Source: Acidobacteria bacterium AB60 (GTDB lineage Bacteria > Acidobacteriota > Terriglobia > Terriglobales > Acidobacteriaceae). From it: 64,000 nucleotides of DNA. Below the pieces are notes generated by a model. The model was not told the origin of the DNA and ran no database searches. It saw only the letters and a list, made by a program, of their open reading frames with translations. The stretch is from positions 248,001-312,000 of the forward strand of contig VANK01000001.1 of assembly GCA_008682415.1 (NCBI GenBank), read 5' to 3'. This document shows, piece by piece, positions 11,901 to 19,202 of the stretch (the stretch's first letter is position 1; every line of letters begins with the position of its first letter). A program made the translations under genes and the position numbers.

Positions 11901-12948
11901 TGTTAAACGGCACGCCGTTGATGGTGTAGTACAACGGCGAGTAGTTGACCGCCGGCGGATAGCAGGTGCCGTAGTTGGTTGAGGCCGGATTGCCGCATTG
12001 GTTCGGCTGGCCCGACCACACGTTGAATTCGCTGAAGCCGTTGGTGTTCACCGCAAGATTGACCGCGGTGTTCTGCACCGGATCGATTTCGCCCAGCGCC
12101 AGCGCCACCTCGCCGTCATATCCCGCTCCCGCGGCGCACGTTGCTGCCGTCGCCGGAGCCACCGCGCCCACCGGATACGCGCATCCTGCCGCTGTCTCCG
12201 TGCCCGACGTCGCTGTTGGCGGCTGCGTCACCACAAGCACGCCGTACAAGCCCATCGGCACTTGGATCGAAGGGTGTGTGCCCGACTCGATCAGGTAGGT
12301 GCCCGGCTTCAGAGCCGGCCAGGTCAGCGTGGTTGTTGCGCCCGCCGCAACCTCGGTGCCGAACGACTGCACGCGCGGTCCCTGCGGAGGAGGCGTGAAC
12401 GAAGGAGAGGTCCCCACCGTCGCCCAGGTCACTGCATTGGTGCTCAGCTGCGAGTGATCTGGACTCACCGCGCAGGTCGAGCCGGTAGCCGAGGTCGTTG
12501 CCGAACCCGAGGGTTGGCAGCTCGCGGTCACAGAGCCCAGGCCGCCGCCCACCTGGCCCACGATCATCAGCGACGTGGGAATGGTGTTGGCCGTCGCTCC
12601 CACCGTCGTCGGCGTGAAAGTCAGGTTGTTGGTCAGGCTGATGCTCAGGCTGGCCGTGCCGGTCGCGTCCGTGGGAACCGTGATCACGATCGGCGACCAG
12701 GCCGTCGGCGACGGCGCTGCGGCCAGCGAGGGATTCAGCGAATTACACGTCGCGTTGCTCGCGCCCGTTCCGCAGAAGTATCCCCACATCGGCACGTTCG
12801 AACCGTCTGGCATCGTCGCAGTCGCGGGACCGGCCGTGATGGCCACCACCCCCTGCGTCTGCGCCTTCGCCATCCCCGCTGCAAGCAGGAGAACAGTAGC
12901 TCCCTGAACAGCTCGCTTCAGAATCGCTTTGAGATAGGACATTCGCAT
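2917..12948 (-). CDS. Giant secreted mosaic protein (cupredoxin-like, Ig-like, beta-helix, HYDIN-type repeats)
   Basis: 3343 residues with a Sec signal at 1-30 (ending MAKAQ). Residues about 30-490 resemble a multicopper oxidase: PGTYLIESGTH then QVPMGLYGVLVV near 220-240, YYTINGVPF and MAAGKTFDVLING further on, but without the His/Cys copper motifs. About 500-590 looks like a cadherin/VCBS-type Ig repeat (GVIANDI, NGTFTYTPTG). About 900-1320 holds SdrD/carboxypeptidase-type domains (FMDDNKDGVSQSTEDG, NDGTFTLTGLPDGDWRLTV). A TIG-like stretch lies near 1970-2090. A right-handed beta-helix starts with SIQAAIDAAQPGDMLIID near 2110 and runs to about 2770, rich in NNxIxxN turns. The last 330 residues are three ASPM/SPD-2/HYDIN-like repeats. 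No LPXTG or C-terminal sorting motif is evident. The start has AGGAGAA 5 nt upstream and lies 15 bp after the preceding oxidase gene, so it is the last gene of that operon. Confidence 0.85.
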   Translation of the reverse strand: MRMSYLKAILKRAVQGATVLLLAAGMAKAQTQGVVAITAGPATATMPDGSNVPMWGYFCGTGASNATCNSLNPSLAAAPSPTAWSPIVITVPTDATGTASLSISLTNNLTFTPTTVGATANTIPTSLMIVGQVGGGLGSVTASCQPSGSATTSATGSTCAVSPDHSQLSTNAVTWATVGTSPSFTPPPQGPRVQSFGTEVAAGATTTLTWPALKPGTYLIESGTHPSIQVPMGLYGVLVVTQPPTATSGTETAAGCAYPVGAVAPATAATCAAGAGYDGEVALALGEIDPVQNTAVNLAVNTNGFSEFNVWSGQPNQCGNPASTNYGTCYPPAVNYSPLYYTINGVPFNKTNAIGSVMAVTPNIAPAASTTGTVLVRLVNAGLKMHVPSIVGSQVAGATGGTNPLVTGFKVIAEDGNVLPGVPKIKSEVFMAAGKTFDVLINGEQTSSTGTIATYPNALAVFDRELSLSSNAVGHDGGMIAYIGINGGTLPSNPAFKAAQAINDTYNGLSNVCTAAPCPPLVISDPGKGVIANDINVYGVALLQAPTNGTVVLNRNGTFTYTPTGTASTDTFTYCANGTVAAGQCSSGVTATVTLGASTLAADTITCASSTWNSTMATYLAAKTPGVLAACSDKNGLPLTVDVNTIKLPQGSTLKILPDVNGGFTAVAPSAGSYSFTFQAMNSQTLHSTDTTVNLSFPAGSGLTLNVLDGQDKTTQITDYRWIIEEDRTFYVNPACATNPPDKTKCPSWGASGIVPTLGTNFHTSHMPFVAQGCTGPKSCEAGQTVLGSPVVCDVSNGVCRPDPTQAGMTTVLPGQVALDPSKRYYVSILPGDASDPFVAGFGGADCQQGSANANGATCGHGMGGAPIPILCTPTPPATSCNATYGTVTVVTQPTPLPPGELSIMVFEDDFPLNGEQDGGGGVDVISPNEPGLGGFQIHLWDAMGGNGDFTGQMTYDMFNQPLTNSLAGTKDPNNGLDACPVGTNELSATTAGSPTTLTSDPTATGITGMIVTCPKFESDGITLSPLAGQALVKNLMPGRWGVIATPGADRIARGEEWLQTNTLDGQKAHDSFVRVGEPGYFQEYGPASYHVTIGFANPKIINDRHPYVCNNTDPNFSGIKNCVNTLTGRVTGEHLSRTPDERLYSSGSHDTYYWTQCYVSFGDPDGEDFAFAKCNNDGTFTLTGLPDGDWRLTVFDQWNDLLVDGLSTPVALNSNGVATTTNIGDVATTQWETNLYTRTFMDDNKDGVSQSTEDGVSFANVAVRLRDGSLENLLVTDFTGTANFNETFPLFSWYTVETDVTRYKNTGTHVVYDVGGPVDGTCTMGTSGGSATNSTTGYPPCGNSMIAKNLANTAETISLPTALRVPGSVYCANADCTGKSIQNGPATSDPPSACTTTPAAGTTPATTSCSTILSSGRIDNPWMGGVEGWQGFPGQNSFVEFGKEPYAAGENGGIKGHVVYASTRPFDDPQLLVQTQWEPLVPDVRINLYQEGIASDGVTSTLKLVDFTYTSSWDDWAQGFHLAADNVTLVPNMNCPGQAASTGVTPDLFFFSIYDQPNYLDFYNNVQHGGASATALPNNSQFKCYDGMHNWNQVQPAPYDGIYKFPSITAYDPTTGKPKSTNCTICTPDTAVPNTDLFYGTPMLPVGKYVVEVVLPPGYELVKEEDKNILIGDNFIAPATQEFGGLGNVFIIPDQASVAASNQAPGVGYNANNAQNPTQSLGASPENGIVPGFIPEPVWPCVGEARIVPDYISLFPQSKQVAPFAGSTRRLCDRKEVTLGDQMGAIAKFYVYTSTHIAAKFTGGITDDYTSEFDPFSPQFGEKFAPPDLPVSVKDWAGNEISRVYADHWGAYDGMTYSTWEVNPPNPTGYSPSMMVLCMNDPGPIAGPNGTVITDPAFTPGYSQFCYELPFMPGNTAYLDTPVVPTSAFAGAGYNNVDCAYPPMTPAIAEVDSDAGVGPWVPTGSGHTLTITALGDQSVPNNAYIGPSATTAPYNQKMISRHYGFGGTTGKVTIGGVQATVTAWADQSITVSVPTTLGGNTGVPQCAVTQQAQYGGSTAYCGELVITTSTGLQSVDTVTVTIGGKTPTHVAASASIQAAIDAAQPGDMLIIDPTCVTTGATPTAVGCSTSALHAATPTQAITQSAHQEMVIMWKPIRLQGVGSASSTIVATTHPAGKLDPWRQKVACLFGLSIQGTPLSSTNLYDPTGQLTCGSTNGVNWVGFNETYDTGANSPSKGIIQNAQVDPLPLEAIVGWDASQNGNLAQLLQEPTLMGALEGAGITVLAKGVNFPTPPNTPAASAGGTLGSFPTGTSLLSGTVGSTGTYSLGTGDNNRNCHTSNRVTTNPFPSNFMCNPSSIDGVAITQSSQGGGGIYVHGWAHNLQIANNHIYSNAGTLSGGINLGQGEFAPSNLQGSTTNSPPGSCEDGFGARNIPAGQVEPWCENLNVNIHNNNISLNSSTGDELFSGTPAGAGGISICTGSDYYKFNYNWVCGNLTSGDGGGVGHLGVSYNGTISNNTIIFNQSLNPTIPANGGGLLLMGTPDVDTVCGGTIDIDCLDPAAIRSPSDGIGPGLQVNANLIMGNAAESGSGGGLRLQNVNGSDIAAFPRTPNNWWSPSITNNIITNNVAGWDGAGISLYDALNTNIINNTIAFNSTTASAGILFTTIGAPLASSDQGPPTSSTGPNQGNPDPSGAYNCTANNHSTSCPQPAGLVAVENSASLQSSLPVSITCPAYHSLTATGGRLSNATVSNGSCRTYSYPLLLNNIFWDNSAYYIGVGALSNGFQQNVVTLYNAFTTTPAANQTATGQCVGGLSYWDIGVRGDMTVAGHESGLSLLPLYSLFDSSNFVAPYSNGTYGTSAAASGNLTNNGATTPAFVSSYCNGARIPPEAQSTAGGSGWDVPPGIADATVPNPIFSLTPVATVDEGNNWINLRWGPLSLSNSATATPTAAPQLGNYSLRTGISTSNTSEPNFSLVPHLDFFGNARPTTNNTLFDPGAVQYQVPQVPVLAVTPTSLTFSTVQGTTSTAQTLTLRNSGGAAASGINVAISAPFARANAFQGGAGSCGGTLNALSTCTINVVYSPGTGVTSSTGTAAITATGVTVSGSPVALNGTGLAPTHLASVSPNPLAFGNWPAGTTSNSMALTVTNTGNSPLAGGTFTFGGGTPQQFSRPAGAAGGTCGANLAVGASCTINVRFAAGPSSGINYSRTLTVAYTGATVTPTAVTLTGSAVGTNATVTVTPNPLTITDASGVLSNTGVITFTNTAATGGANVAVTNVGVSGAGLIWGFVKSTDNCTGANLAPGASCTVTVTFARIGSIGTHAGAITFTDTAGTQSGVLSGVAQ

Positions 12949-12963
12949 TTCTGTTCTCCTCGC

Positions 12964-14628
12964 CTATTTGTTTTCGTCAATCACGAATTCCCGGGAGTCA
13001 ACCAGCATCATCATCAGCATTCCCCCCGGAAATACGTTGTTGGTGGTGATCTCGCGCTCATTATGCGAGTGCCACATGTATGCCCAGCCGCGCTCATTCC
13101 CCGGATTCGCCTGGATATTCGAAGGCTGCAGCGGTGTGCAGAGCGAGTCCGCCGGATTGCCCGCCGTCGTGCCCCCGTTGTTCGTCAGGCAGGCCTGCGT
13201 GCCGCCGCCGCGGATCGAAGCATCCGGCCCCAGGTAAGGCGTGCCGCCATACCACGGACCGTTGGTCAGAATGTTCGGATTCGGCAGCGTCACAGGACCG
13301 CCACCCGGAACATCGCCAATCGGATTGGCTTCGACCGGCTTGTTGTGGTCTTGGCACCACTCGAAATAGTTGATCGCCGCGGGCGCCCCGGTGTTATATC
13401 CGTTCGCGTCCGGAGTGCACGGCAGCTTCGCGCTCGCATCAGCCGAGCTCGGATTGTGGCCGTACGCGTCCCAGTTCAATCCGCGCCCGGTGAAGTAGAA
13501 GATTCCGTCGAAGGCCTCGCCCGGCGTCGTGTCCGTGTTGAACATCAGCAGTCCGGCGAGATTGTTGCCGTCGGGTGCGAGCTGCAGATTTCCATCGCGC
13601 GCCAGGATGCGCACATGATTGGCGTGCTCGTGGAACGGATGCTGCCAGCGCCCCTGCCCGATCGAGCGGATCAGCGTCATCTCGCCCGGATGCATATGCG
13701 GATCGCCGTTGTACGGCTGATGCGGATACTCCGGAGCGTAGTTCGCGTCCATCAGGTCAGGCATCGACCGGCCGTTGATCACGAAGTACGCGGGATGATA
13801 GGGCTCCGTCGGCACCTGCAGCTGGCAGCCGTTGGCGCCCGCCGTGCAGCTGCCCAGCGCCGTCACCTGCGCCAGAGCTTCGTTGTGGATCCGCGGATCC
13901 ATCTCCGCCCACTGGAACAGGTACTCGCGGTCATAGCAGGTCTTGGGGTTGTCGTACGCCGAGGCCGCCAAACGGAAATCCGCCTCGTTCCACGCCGCCT
14001 TCGCCTTCGCGTTGTTGCCGGGATTGGTCGCCGGCAGCCCTCCCGTGGTCAACGTTCCGCAGGCCGCCGTCACTGTCGCGTTGCCCGTGGGCAACACGAT
14101 CACCGCGCCATACAGCCCCATCTCCACCTGCAGATCGCCCTGCGTTCCGCTGTAGTAGGCATGCGTGCCCGGCGAGTTGGCCACGAAGGTGTACGTCACC
14201 GTTCCGCCGTTGGCCGCCTCCTGGGTCAGTACCCCCGCCGTGCCTCCTGTTGCGGTCACGTTGAACCCGGGGAAGAGAATCGACGTGTTCCCGGCAGGAG
14301 CCGGCAGATTGTTGGTCAGGTTCACAGTTACCGTCTGCCCCTCGGTCACAATCAGCGTCGGTCCGGGAACCTGCATCGTGGGACATGTGGCGCCGACCAT
14401 CGCCGCAGGCGCAAATCCCGCCGGCGCCCCGTTGCATCCATACCCCCACGCGTAGACCTGCGCCCCGTCGGGCTGGTTCAGAAACGCCGTTTGGGCTGTG
14501 AGGTTGAAGGTTGGACCCGTAATTCCAGGAGCAGCAGCGTGAGCCGCGTCCGCCAGGAACAGAGCCAGCGTCGCCGCAACAAACATTCGTGCGACCGAGA
14601 TGATCTTTCTCATTTTGGTTACGCTCAT
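12964..14628 (-). CDS. Secreted multicopper oxidase-fold protein lacking the type 1 Cys
   Basis: 554 residues from the ATG at 14628, which has AGGAGAG 5 nt upstream; that site overlaps the stop of the preceding gene, suggesting coupling. A signal peptide ends at about AHAAA. Domain 1 keeps the fold signature (QVPGPTLIVTEGQTVTVNLTNN) but the usual HWHG and HSH ligands are replaced (ILFPGFNV; GTHAYYSGTQGDLQ). The C-terminal domain keeps QHPFHEHANH with His at 330, 333 and 335, and MWHSHNERE with His at 520 and 522, but Ser replaces the Cys of the canonical HCH motif, so no type 1 copper site is possible. It therefore carries half of a trinuclear site only. A standard laccase or copper-resistance role is doubtful on its own. 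Confidence 0.85.
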   Translation of the reverse strand: MSVTKMRKIISVARMFVAATLALFLADAAHAAAPGITGPTFNLTAQTAFLNQPDGAQVYAWGYGCNGAPAGFAPAAMVGATCPTMQVPGPTLIVTEGQTVTVNLTNNLPAPAGNTSILFPGFNVTATGGTAGVLTQEAANGGTVTYTFVANSPGTHAYYSGTQGDLQVEMGLYGAVIVLPTGNATVTAACGTLTTGGLPATNPGNNAKAKAAWNEADFRLAASAYDNPKTCYDREYLFQWAEMDPRIHNEALAQVTALGSCTAGANGCQLQVPTEPYHPAYFVINGRSMPDLMDANYAPEYPHQPYNGDPHMHPGEMTLIRSIGQGRWQHPFHEHANHVRILARDGNLQLAPDGNNLAGLLMFNTDTTPGEAFDGIFYFTGRGLNWDAYGHNPSSADASAKLPCTPDANGYNTGAPAAINYFEWCQDHNKPVEANPIGDVPGGGPVTLPNPNILTNGPWYGGTPYLGPDASIRGGGTQACLTNNGGTTAGNPADSLCTPLQPSNIQANPGNERGWAYMWHSHNEREITTNNVFPGGMLMMMLVDSREFVIDENK

Positions 14629-14638
14629 TGCTGCTCTC

Positions 14639-16693
14639 CTAGTTGCAGGTGTTGCCAAAGGTGTCGTTAACCGTCATGCCGCTGTTCGCCGGTGCCGCAC
14701 CGCTGATGCTGTTGCACACGTGAACCACCGTCATCAGCCCGCCGAAGTTCTCCTGGTCGTTCGAAAGATGGTCCAGGTTCGGGGTGTAGAGGTAGAACGT
14801 GCTGCCCGCCGGATAAAGCGTCGTGTTGCTCGCGTCGAGAATCACATCCAGCGATTCGCCGCCGCCCAGCGTGATGGAGTTGGTGTAGAACTCCATGTTG
14901 TTGCCCGCCTGGTCGCGCAGCAGCTTGGCATTGAATCCAACTTCCTTCATCGGAATTCCCAGCGACGCCAGCGTCTGGTACTCCGAGACATCCAGGTCCG
15001 CGATGCGCAGAAGCGCCTTGCCGCCAAACGGGATGTTGATGATCGAGGGCAGAGGCTGCGAGTAGTGCATCCGGCCGTCAGAGGTCTCGGTCGCCATCGG
15101 TCCCGGCGTCGTCGTGTCGGGATAGCTGCGCCCGTTGAGCAGGAAGAACTTGTCCTTCATGTCCACGAAGCCTTCCGGGTTGAACGTCATGCCCACGAAG
15201 TGGAAGTTGGGATCGAAGCCGTGAATCTGCAGCGGGTACTCCACGTCGTACGCCGTGGACCCGTCGCCGTCGTTGTAGGCATACTTCTGCGGGTTGCCCA
15301 GCTTGTCCTTGCCCTGCGTCGCACCGGTGTTGACTGCCGGGGTCACCGCGCTGCACAGGATGTCCGCCGCGGGATTGCACACCGTGCGAAGATCAACCGT
15401 CTGCCCCACAACCTGCCCGTTCTGCAGTTGAAGGCCCGTGTACAGGCTCGTTCCCTGCGGCAGGCGGTTCTGGCGGGGACGAACGTACAGCTGCCCGACC
15501 ATGCCCATCTGCAGGTGCTCGGGAGGCGTGATGTGGCAATGCCAGAAGTACGTGCCCGCATCCGGCGCCAGGTAGTAGTACGTGAAGCTGCCGCCGATGT
15601 TGATCGCCACCGAAGCGTCCGGCACGCCGTCATACACCGACGAGGCGTTGGGATAGCCGTGGAAGTGAATCGTGTGCTGCTCGAAAAGATCGGGGCGCAT
15701 GATCATGCCCACGTTGGTCAGCGTCAGGAAGAGCTCATCGTCTTCGTCAAACGCCACCAGCGGAGCCGGGATGCTCCCGTTCATCACGCCCACGTCCATG
15801 ATCTGCCGCGGATCAACGTGCCCGTCGATCATCGGAGGCAGCGAGGCCACCGCGGTCGCCGATTCGTTCTGCGCTGCCAGTCCGGTGAAGCCCGGAAGTG
15901 TGAACGTGAACACCTGGTTCGCCGTGAACCCGTAGTTCGTCACGCCCGCAGCGTTGGCTGTGCCGGCCGCCGGCACCGGGGCGGGGAAGCCCACGCTGGA
16001 CACCGTCCACGTTCCGTCAAAGCCGCCCTTCGAGGGAAGACCCGTTCCGCTGATGACGACCGTGTCTCCCACCCCGACTCCGAGAGGTGCGTTCAACTGC
16101 ACCGTCACCCGGTTCGGCGTGGCCGACGTCTTCGCGTCCTCCTCGATATCGAACACGCTTACGATGTTCGCGATGTCCGGCTCAAGACCGACCGACCCGT
16201 TGAAGCTGAATCCAGTCGTCGAATTCGCGGCCGGCCACGTCGGCCAGGTTCCCGCCACGATCCCATCCGTGGTCGCCGGGTCGCCAGGCAGAAACGTCCC
16301 CGTGTACTGCTGGTTGAACGTCGCCGGAAACTCCGTTCCAGGCTGCCCGTTCGCGATATCCGCCAAACCCGAGAGTGGGCCGAAGGAGAACATGAACGTC
16401 TGCGTTCCGTTGGCCATGGTCGAGTAACCGTCGCCGCCGGACACTTGCTGGCACTTGATGGCACCATTCAGATTCGCCGAGGGAACGAGATATCCATTGG
16501 TGCCCGCAACCAGTGTGGTCGGGCCCGCGTAGGCCGGTTCGCCGTTATTGCCCAAGGGCGCCAGAGAACTGGGGTGTGTGATGGTGCTGGTGGGGCACTG
16601 AACTCTGAACGATTGTGCGCTTACCGTGACAGCAAACGTTCCAAACATAAGCACCGAGAGAGACAGAATGGTGCGCGCGATTCTGCTCGACAT
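14639..16693 (-). CDS. Secreted multicopper oxidase-fold protein with type 1 site
   Basis: 684 residues from the ATG at 16693, which has a strong GGAGGAGA site; signal peptide to VSAQS. The N-terminal 300 residues match nothing I recognise. The copper domain follows: an NGSIPAP-type entry, then HTIHFHG (His 340, 343, 345) and FWHCHITPPEHLQMGM (His 385, Cys 386, His 387, His 393, Met 398). This supplies type 1 ligands and four His of a trinuclear cluster within one domain, as in two-domain oxidases and nitrite reductases. The C-terminal half keeps the fold (FFLLNGRSYPD, LGGGESLDVILD, FGGLMTVVHVC) but has lost its copper ligands. First gene of the three-gene oxidase operon. Confidence 0.87.
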   Translation of the reverse strand: MSSRIARTILSLSVLMFGTFAVTVSAQSFRVQCPTSTITHPSSLAPLGNNGEPAYAGPTTLVAGTNGYLVPSANLNGAIKCQQVSGGDGYSTMANGTQTFMFSFGPLSGLADIANGQPGTEFPATFNQQYTGTFLPGDPATTDGIVAGTWPTWPAANSTTGFSFNGSVGLEPDIANIVSVFDIEEDAKTSATPNRVTVQLNAPLGVGVGDTVVISGTGLPSKGGFDGTWTVSSVGFPAPVPAAGTANAAGVTNYGFTANQVFTFTLPGFTGLAAQNESATAVASLPPMIDGHVDPRQIMDVGVMNGSIPAPLVAFDEDDELFLTLTNVGMIMRPDLFEQHTIHFHGYPNASSVYDGVPDASVAINIGGSFTYYYLAPDAGTYFWHCHITPPEHLQMGMVGQLYVRPRQNRLPQGTSLYTGLQLQNGQVVGQTVDLRTVCNPAADILCSAVTPAVNTGATQGKDKLGNPQKYAYNDGDGSTAYDVEYPLQIHGFDPNFHFVGMTFNPEGFVDMKDKFFLLNGRSYPDTTTPGPMATETSDGRMHYSQPLPSIINIPFGGKALLRIADLDVSEYQTLASLGIPMKEVGFNAKLLRDQAGNNMEFYTNSITLGGGESLDVILDASNTTLYPAGSTFYLYTPNLDHLSNDQENFGGLMTVVHVCNSISGAAPANSGMTVNDTFGNTCN

Positions 16694-17170
16694 GCCTTCT
16701 CCTCCTACCGCTGACGACGTCACGCTGTTTTTCGCTGAGGGGGTATTGCCGCCGTCTTATCCTGGGGATCAGTGTTTTCGGCGAAGGCCCTTTTTCGAGT
16801 TGCCTTTGCGCAAGGAATGTCAGGAATCGAACCAATCTGTTAATTTTTCTTCGTTTGCGTAAATCGGAACCAACAAACGACGGCCCTCGCAGAGCAGAGG
16901 CAATGCTCGCATCACAAGCACTCAAAGCCCCCACATTCCTTAATCCCGGGACTGATTGAGCGCACAAATGAATGCTTGTGGAAGCTGCAAGTGATCGCAC
17001 GGCCTTCGCTGCGACTGCTTGTGCAACTGACCGCTTGCTACTCATCGCGTTCGGCCGCGTGCCTGCACTTCGTGACTCGCATCACTGCGAATGCTGCCGC
17101 GTTTACCCTTGCGAATGCACGTCGCATTGCACCGGTTTGCAGCAGCTTCGGGGAGTGTTTCAGGGGAGAT
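16694..17170. other. Intergenic region, likely promoter of the oxidase operon
   Basis: 477 bp between the oxidase operon (leftwards) and the end of queD (leftwards). It has an AT-richer core around 16830-16870, where a leftward promoter would be expected. I find no convincing -35/-10 pair, hairpin, tRNA or ORF with coding character; frames crossing it on either strand are not supported. Confidence 0.4.
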
Positions 17171-17527
17171 TTAGCGGCCGTCGTAGACGCAGCCGCTCGT
17201 GCACGTCTCGCGCACGATCACGCGCTGCAGGCCGGGAAGATCCGGCGCCAGGCGCGTCCAGATCCAGCGCGCAAGATTCTCGCTGGTGGGATTCTCCAGC
17301 CCTTCTACATCGTTCAGGCACCGATGGTCGAGCTGGTCTTCAATCGTTTGAAACGCGGCTTTCAGATCGGCGAAGTCCATCACCCATCCCAGCCGCTCAT
17401 CCACCGGACCGCTCACCGCAACCTGCACGCGGAAGCTGTGCCCATGCAGGCGGCGGCACTTGTGCCCCTCTGGAACGTTGGGCAGCCAGTGCGCGGCTTC
17501 GAGCGTGAACTCCTTGAAGATCTCCAT
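17171..17527 (-). CDS. queD: 6-carboxy-5,6,7,8-tetrahydropterin synthase
   Basis: 118 residues. Converts dihydroneopterin triphosphate to 6-carboxytetrahydropterin, the second step to preQ0. The catalytic Cys and zinc His lie in CRRLHGHSF, another zinc His is in the FEAAHWLP-type N-terminus (FTLEAAHWLP), and the LDHRCLND and ENPTSENLARWIW motifs and the RETCTSGC end are typical; length equals the E. coli enzyme. The ATG at 17527 is chosen over the upstream in-frame ATG because it matches the family start and lies 2 bp after the queE stop. Last gene of queC-queE-queD. Confidence 0.96.
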   Translation of the reverse strand: MEIFKEFTLEAAHWLPNVPEGHKCRRLHGHSFRVQVAVSGPVDERLGWVMDFADLKAAFQTIEDQLDHRCLNDVEGLENPTSENLARWIWTRLAPDLPGLQRVIVRETCTSGCVYDGR

Positions 17528-17529
17528 CG

Positions 17530-18168
17530 CTACGGGATCCCCACAATCTTGTGCGTCTGCAGGCTCAGCCGCCAGTGCGGATGTTCCATGCAATAGACCG
17601 CCGCGCGTGCCGTATTGGCGCTGCGCTCCGGCCCGTCCATGGGTTGTAAAAAGAAGTTCCGAAATGCAAGATCCTCGAACATCGCAGGCTCCGCGTTTCT
17701 CTGTGGGAACACCAGCTTCAGCTCATCGCCGCTGCGCTGCACCAGCTCCGCACCTGCCTTCGGGCTCACGCAGATCCAGTCGATTCCCGCCGGCGCCGCG
17801 ACCGTCCCGTTGGTCTCCACCGCCACCTCGAATCCGCGCGCGTGCAACGCCTCGATAAGGGGCGGATCGAGTTGCAGCAGCGGTTCGCCGCCGGTGCATA
17901 CGACGAGCTTGCCGCGTCCGGATCCGCTGCCGCGCCACTCCTGCGCGACCGCATCGGCGAGCGCTTCGGAGCTCTCGAAGCGGCCGCCGCCTGGGCCGTC
18001 GGTGCCCACAAAGTCGGTGTCGCAGAAGCGGCAGACCGCGGTCTTGCGGTCGGCCTCGCGGCCCGACCAGAGGTTGCAGCCGGCGAAGCGGCAGAAGACG
18101 GCCGCCCGCCCCGCCTGCGCGCCTTCGCCCTGCAGGGTGTAAAAGATCTCTTTGACCGCGTAGCTCAT
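17530..18168 (-). CDS. queE: 7-carboxy-7-deazaguanine synthase (radical SAM)
   Basis: 212 residues. Rearranges 6-carboxytetrahydropterin to 7-carboxy-7-deazaguanine with SAM and Mg2+. The cluster motif is the expanded form C-x14-C-x2-C (FAGCNLW ... VCRFCDTDF), the arrangement seen in the QueE type with an insertion in the radical SAM loop, rather than CxxxCxxC. TGGEPLLQ is the SAM-binding GGE motif. The ATG overlaps the queC stop as ATGA, indicating translational coupling. Confidence 0.95.
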   Translation of the reverse strand: MSYAVKEIFYTLQGEGAQAGRAAVFCRFAGCNLWSGREADRKTAVCRFCDTDFVGTDGPGGGRFESSEALADAVAQEWRGSGSGRGKLVVCTGGEPLLQLDPPLIEALHARGFEVAVETNGTVAAPAGIDWICVSPKAGAELVQRSGDELKLVFPQRNAEPAMFEDLAFRNFFLQPMDGPERSANTARAAVYCMEHPHWRLSLQTHKIVGIP

Positions 18169-18920
18169 GCCGCTCCGGAAGCGCTGCGCGCGCGCAAAGG
18201 GTCTTCCAAACCGTTGTCGCGGAAGCCCTTCTGGCGAAGCAGGCAGGAGTCGCACTGGCCGCATGGGACGCCGTGCTCGTCCGGGTCGTAGCAGCTGCTG
18301 GTGAGGCTGTAGTCGACGCCCAGAGCCAGGCCGCGCTGGATGATCTGGGCCTTGGTGAGCTGGATCAGCGGCGCGTGGATCTTGAGCTTCTGGCGGCCTT
18401 CCACCCCGGCCTTGGTGGCGAGATTGGCCAAGGTCTCGTAGGCGGCGATGAACTCCGGGCGGCAATCGGGGTAACCGCTGTAATCCAGGGCATTTACGCC
18501 GATGAAGACATCCTGGGAGCCGAGCACCTCGGCCCAGGCGAGGGCGAAGGAGAGGAAGATAGTGTTGCGGGCGGGCACGTAGGTGACCGGGATGCCGACG
18601 CCCATGTCGGTGCTGCTGCGGCCTTTGGGAACGGCGATGTCGCTGGTGAGGGCGGAGCCGCCGAAGACGCGGAGGTCGATGCGGGCGACGCGATGCGCGG
18701 CGACCTTGAGGGAGGCGGCAACCCGTTCAGCCGCCTGGAGTTCCCAGCGGTGGCGCTGGCCGTAATCGAAGGAGAGGGCGTGCACGGCGAAGCCCTCGGA
18801 GGCGGCGATCGCGGCGACCGTGGCGGAGTCCAATCCGCCGCTCAGGAGGACGACGGCGGGTTTTGGGGAGGCTTCGACCATCCTCTTCGATGTTAAAGCA
18901 AGGGGTTGGATTGCATTCAT
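18165..18920 (-). CDS. queC: 7-cyano-7-deazaguanine synthase
   Basis: About 251 residues. ATP-dependent conversion of 7-carboxy-7-deazaguanine to preQ0. The PP-loop [13 protein letters not shown] is near the N-terminus, SFDYGQRH and [14 protein letters not shown] are family motifs, and the C-terminal zinc site has four Cys (SCYDP, then CGQCDSC). The start is uncertain: ATG at 18920 or 18881; neither has a clean Shine-Dalgarno, though GAAGAGG abuts the second. First gene of the operon; no folE is nearby, so the GTP cyclohydrolase must be elsewhere. Confidence 0.94.
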   Translation of the reverse strand: MNAIQPLALTSKRMVEASPKPAVVLLSGGLDSATVAAIAASEGFAVHALSFDYGQRHRWELQAAERVAASLKVAAHRVARIDLRVFGGSALTSDIAVPKGRSSTDMGVGIPVTYVPARNTIFLSFALAWAEVLGSQDVFIGVNALDYSGYPDCRPEFIAAYETLANLATKAGVEGRQKLKIHAPLIQLTKAQIIQRGLALGVDYSLTSSCYDPDEHGVPCGQCDSCLLRQKGFRDNGLEDPLRARSASGAA

Positions 18921-19163
18921 TGTGGTGCAATCCGGTTGATCTTCGAAAGGGAGAAGGAAGCGAAGATGGAGAGGAGAGGGCGGATCCTTCTCAGGCGGAC
19001 AAGCGCGCGGCATCCTTCGCTGCCTCTTCGCCTTTGTGTCTGTTTTTTACCGCAATTCCGTAGTAAATGGCTACCCTATATGTAGTAAAACGATTGAATT
19101 GGTCCGATTCTCGGCGGCTGCCCGGGATCGTGCCAGACTGAAGACCGGCTGGGGTGGGTTCGC

Positions 19164-19202
19164 GGTATCCCAGGTCTCCAACAGCGGGAGACCTGGGATA
19201 CC
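19164..19202. repeat. Interspersed dyad repeat, copy 1 (GGTATCCCAGGTC family)
   Basis: A perfect 16-bp stem (19164-19179 with 19187-19202) around a 7-nt loop. The same core, GGTATCCCAGGTC, forms a second hairpin at 49904-49941, and a decayed right half occurs at 48609-48623. It lies in the gap between the arabinofuranosidase-like gene and queC. The surrounding 18921-19259 region also includes AT-rich sequence near 19050-19095 that could hold the queC promoter; I see no riboswitch-like fold. Confidence 0.75.

Noticed and set aside
7600..14670. Very long plus-strand ORFs (up to 1460 codons) opposite the giant gene and the oxidases
   Set aside because: They are antisense to clearly coding frames, are Arg/Val/Gly-rich with no domain, and arise from GC-rich codon use.
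16800..16870. Possible sigma-54 promoter before the oxidase operon
   Set aside because: The -24 GG is broken and spacing is not exact; nothing else supports it.
16976..17596. Plus-strand ORFs over queD
   Set aside because: They are antisense to a gene with full catalytic motifs of QueD.
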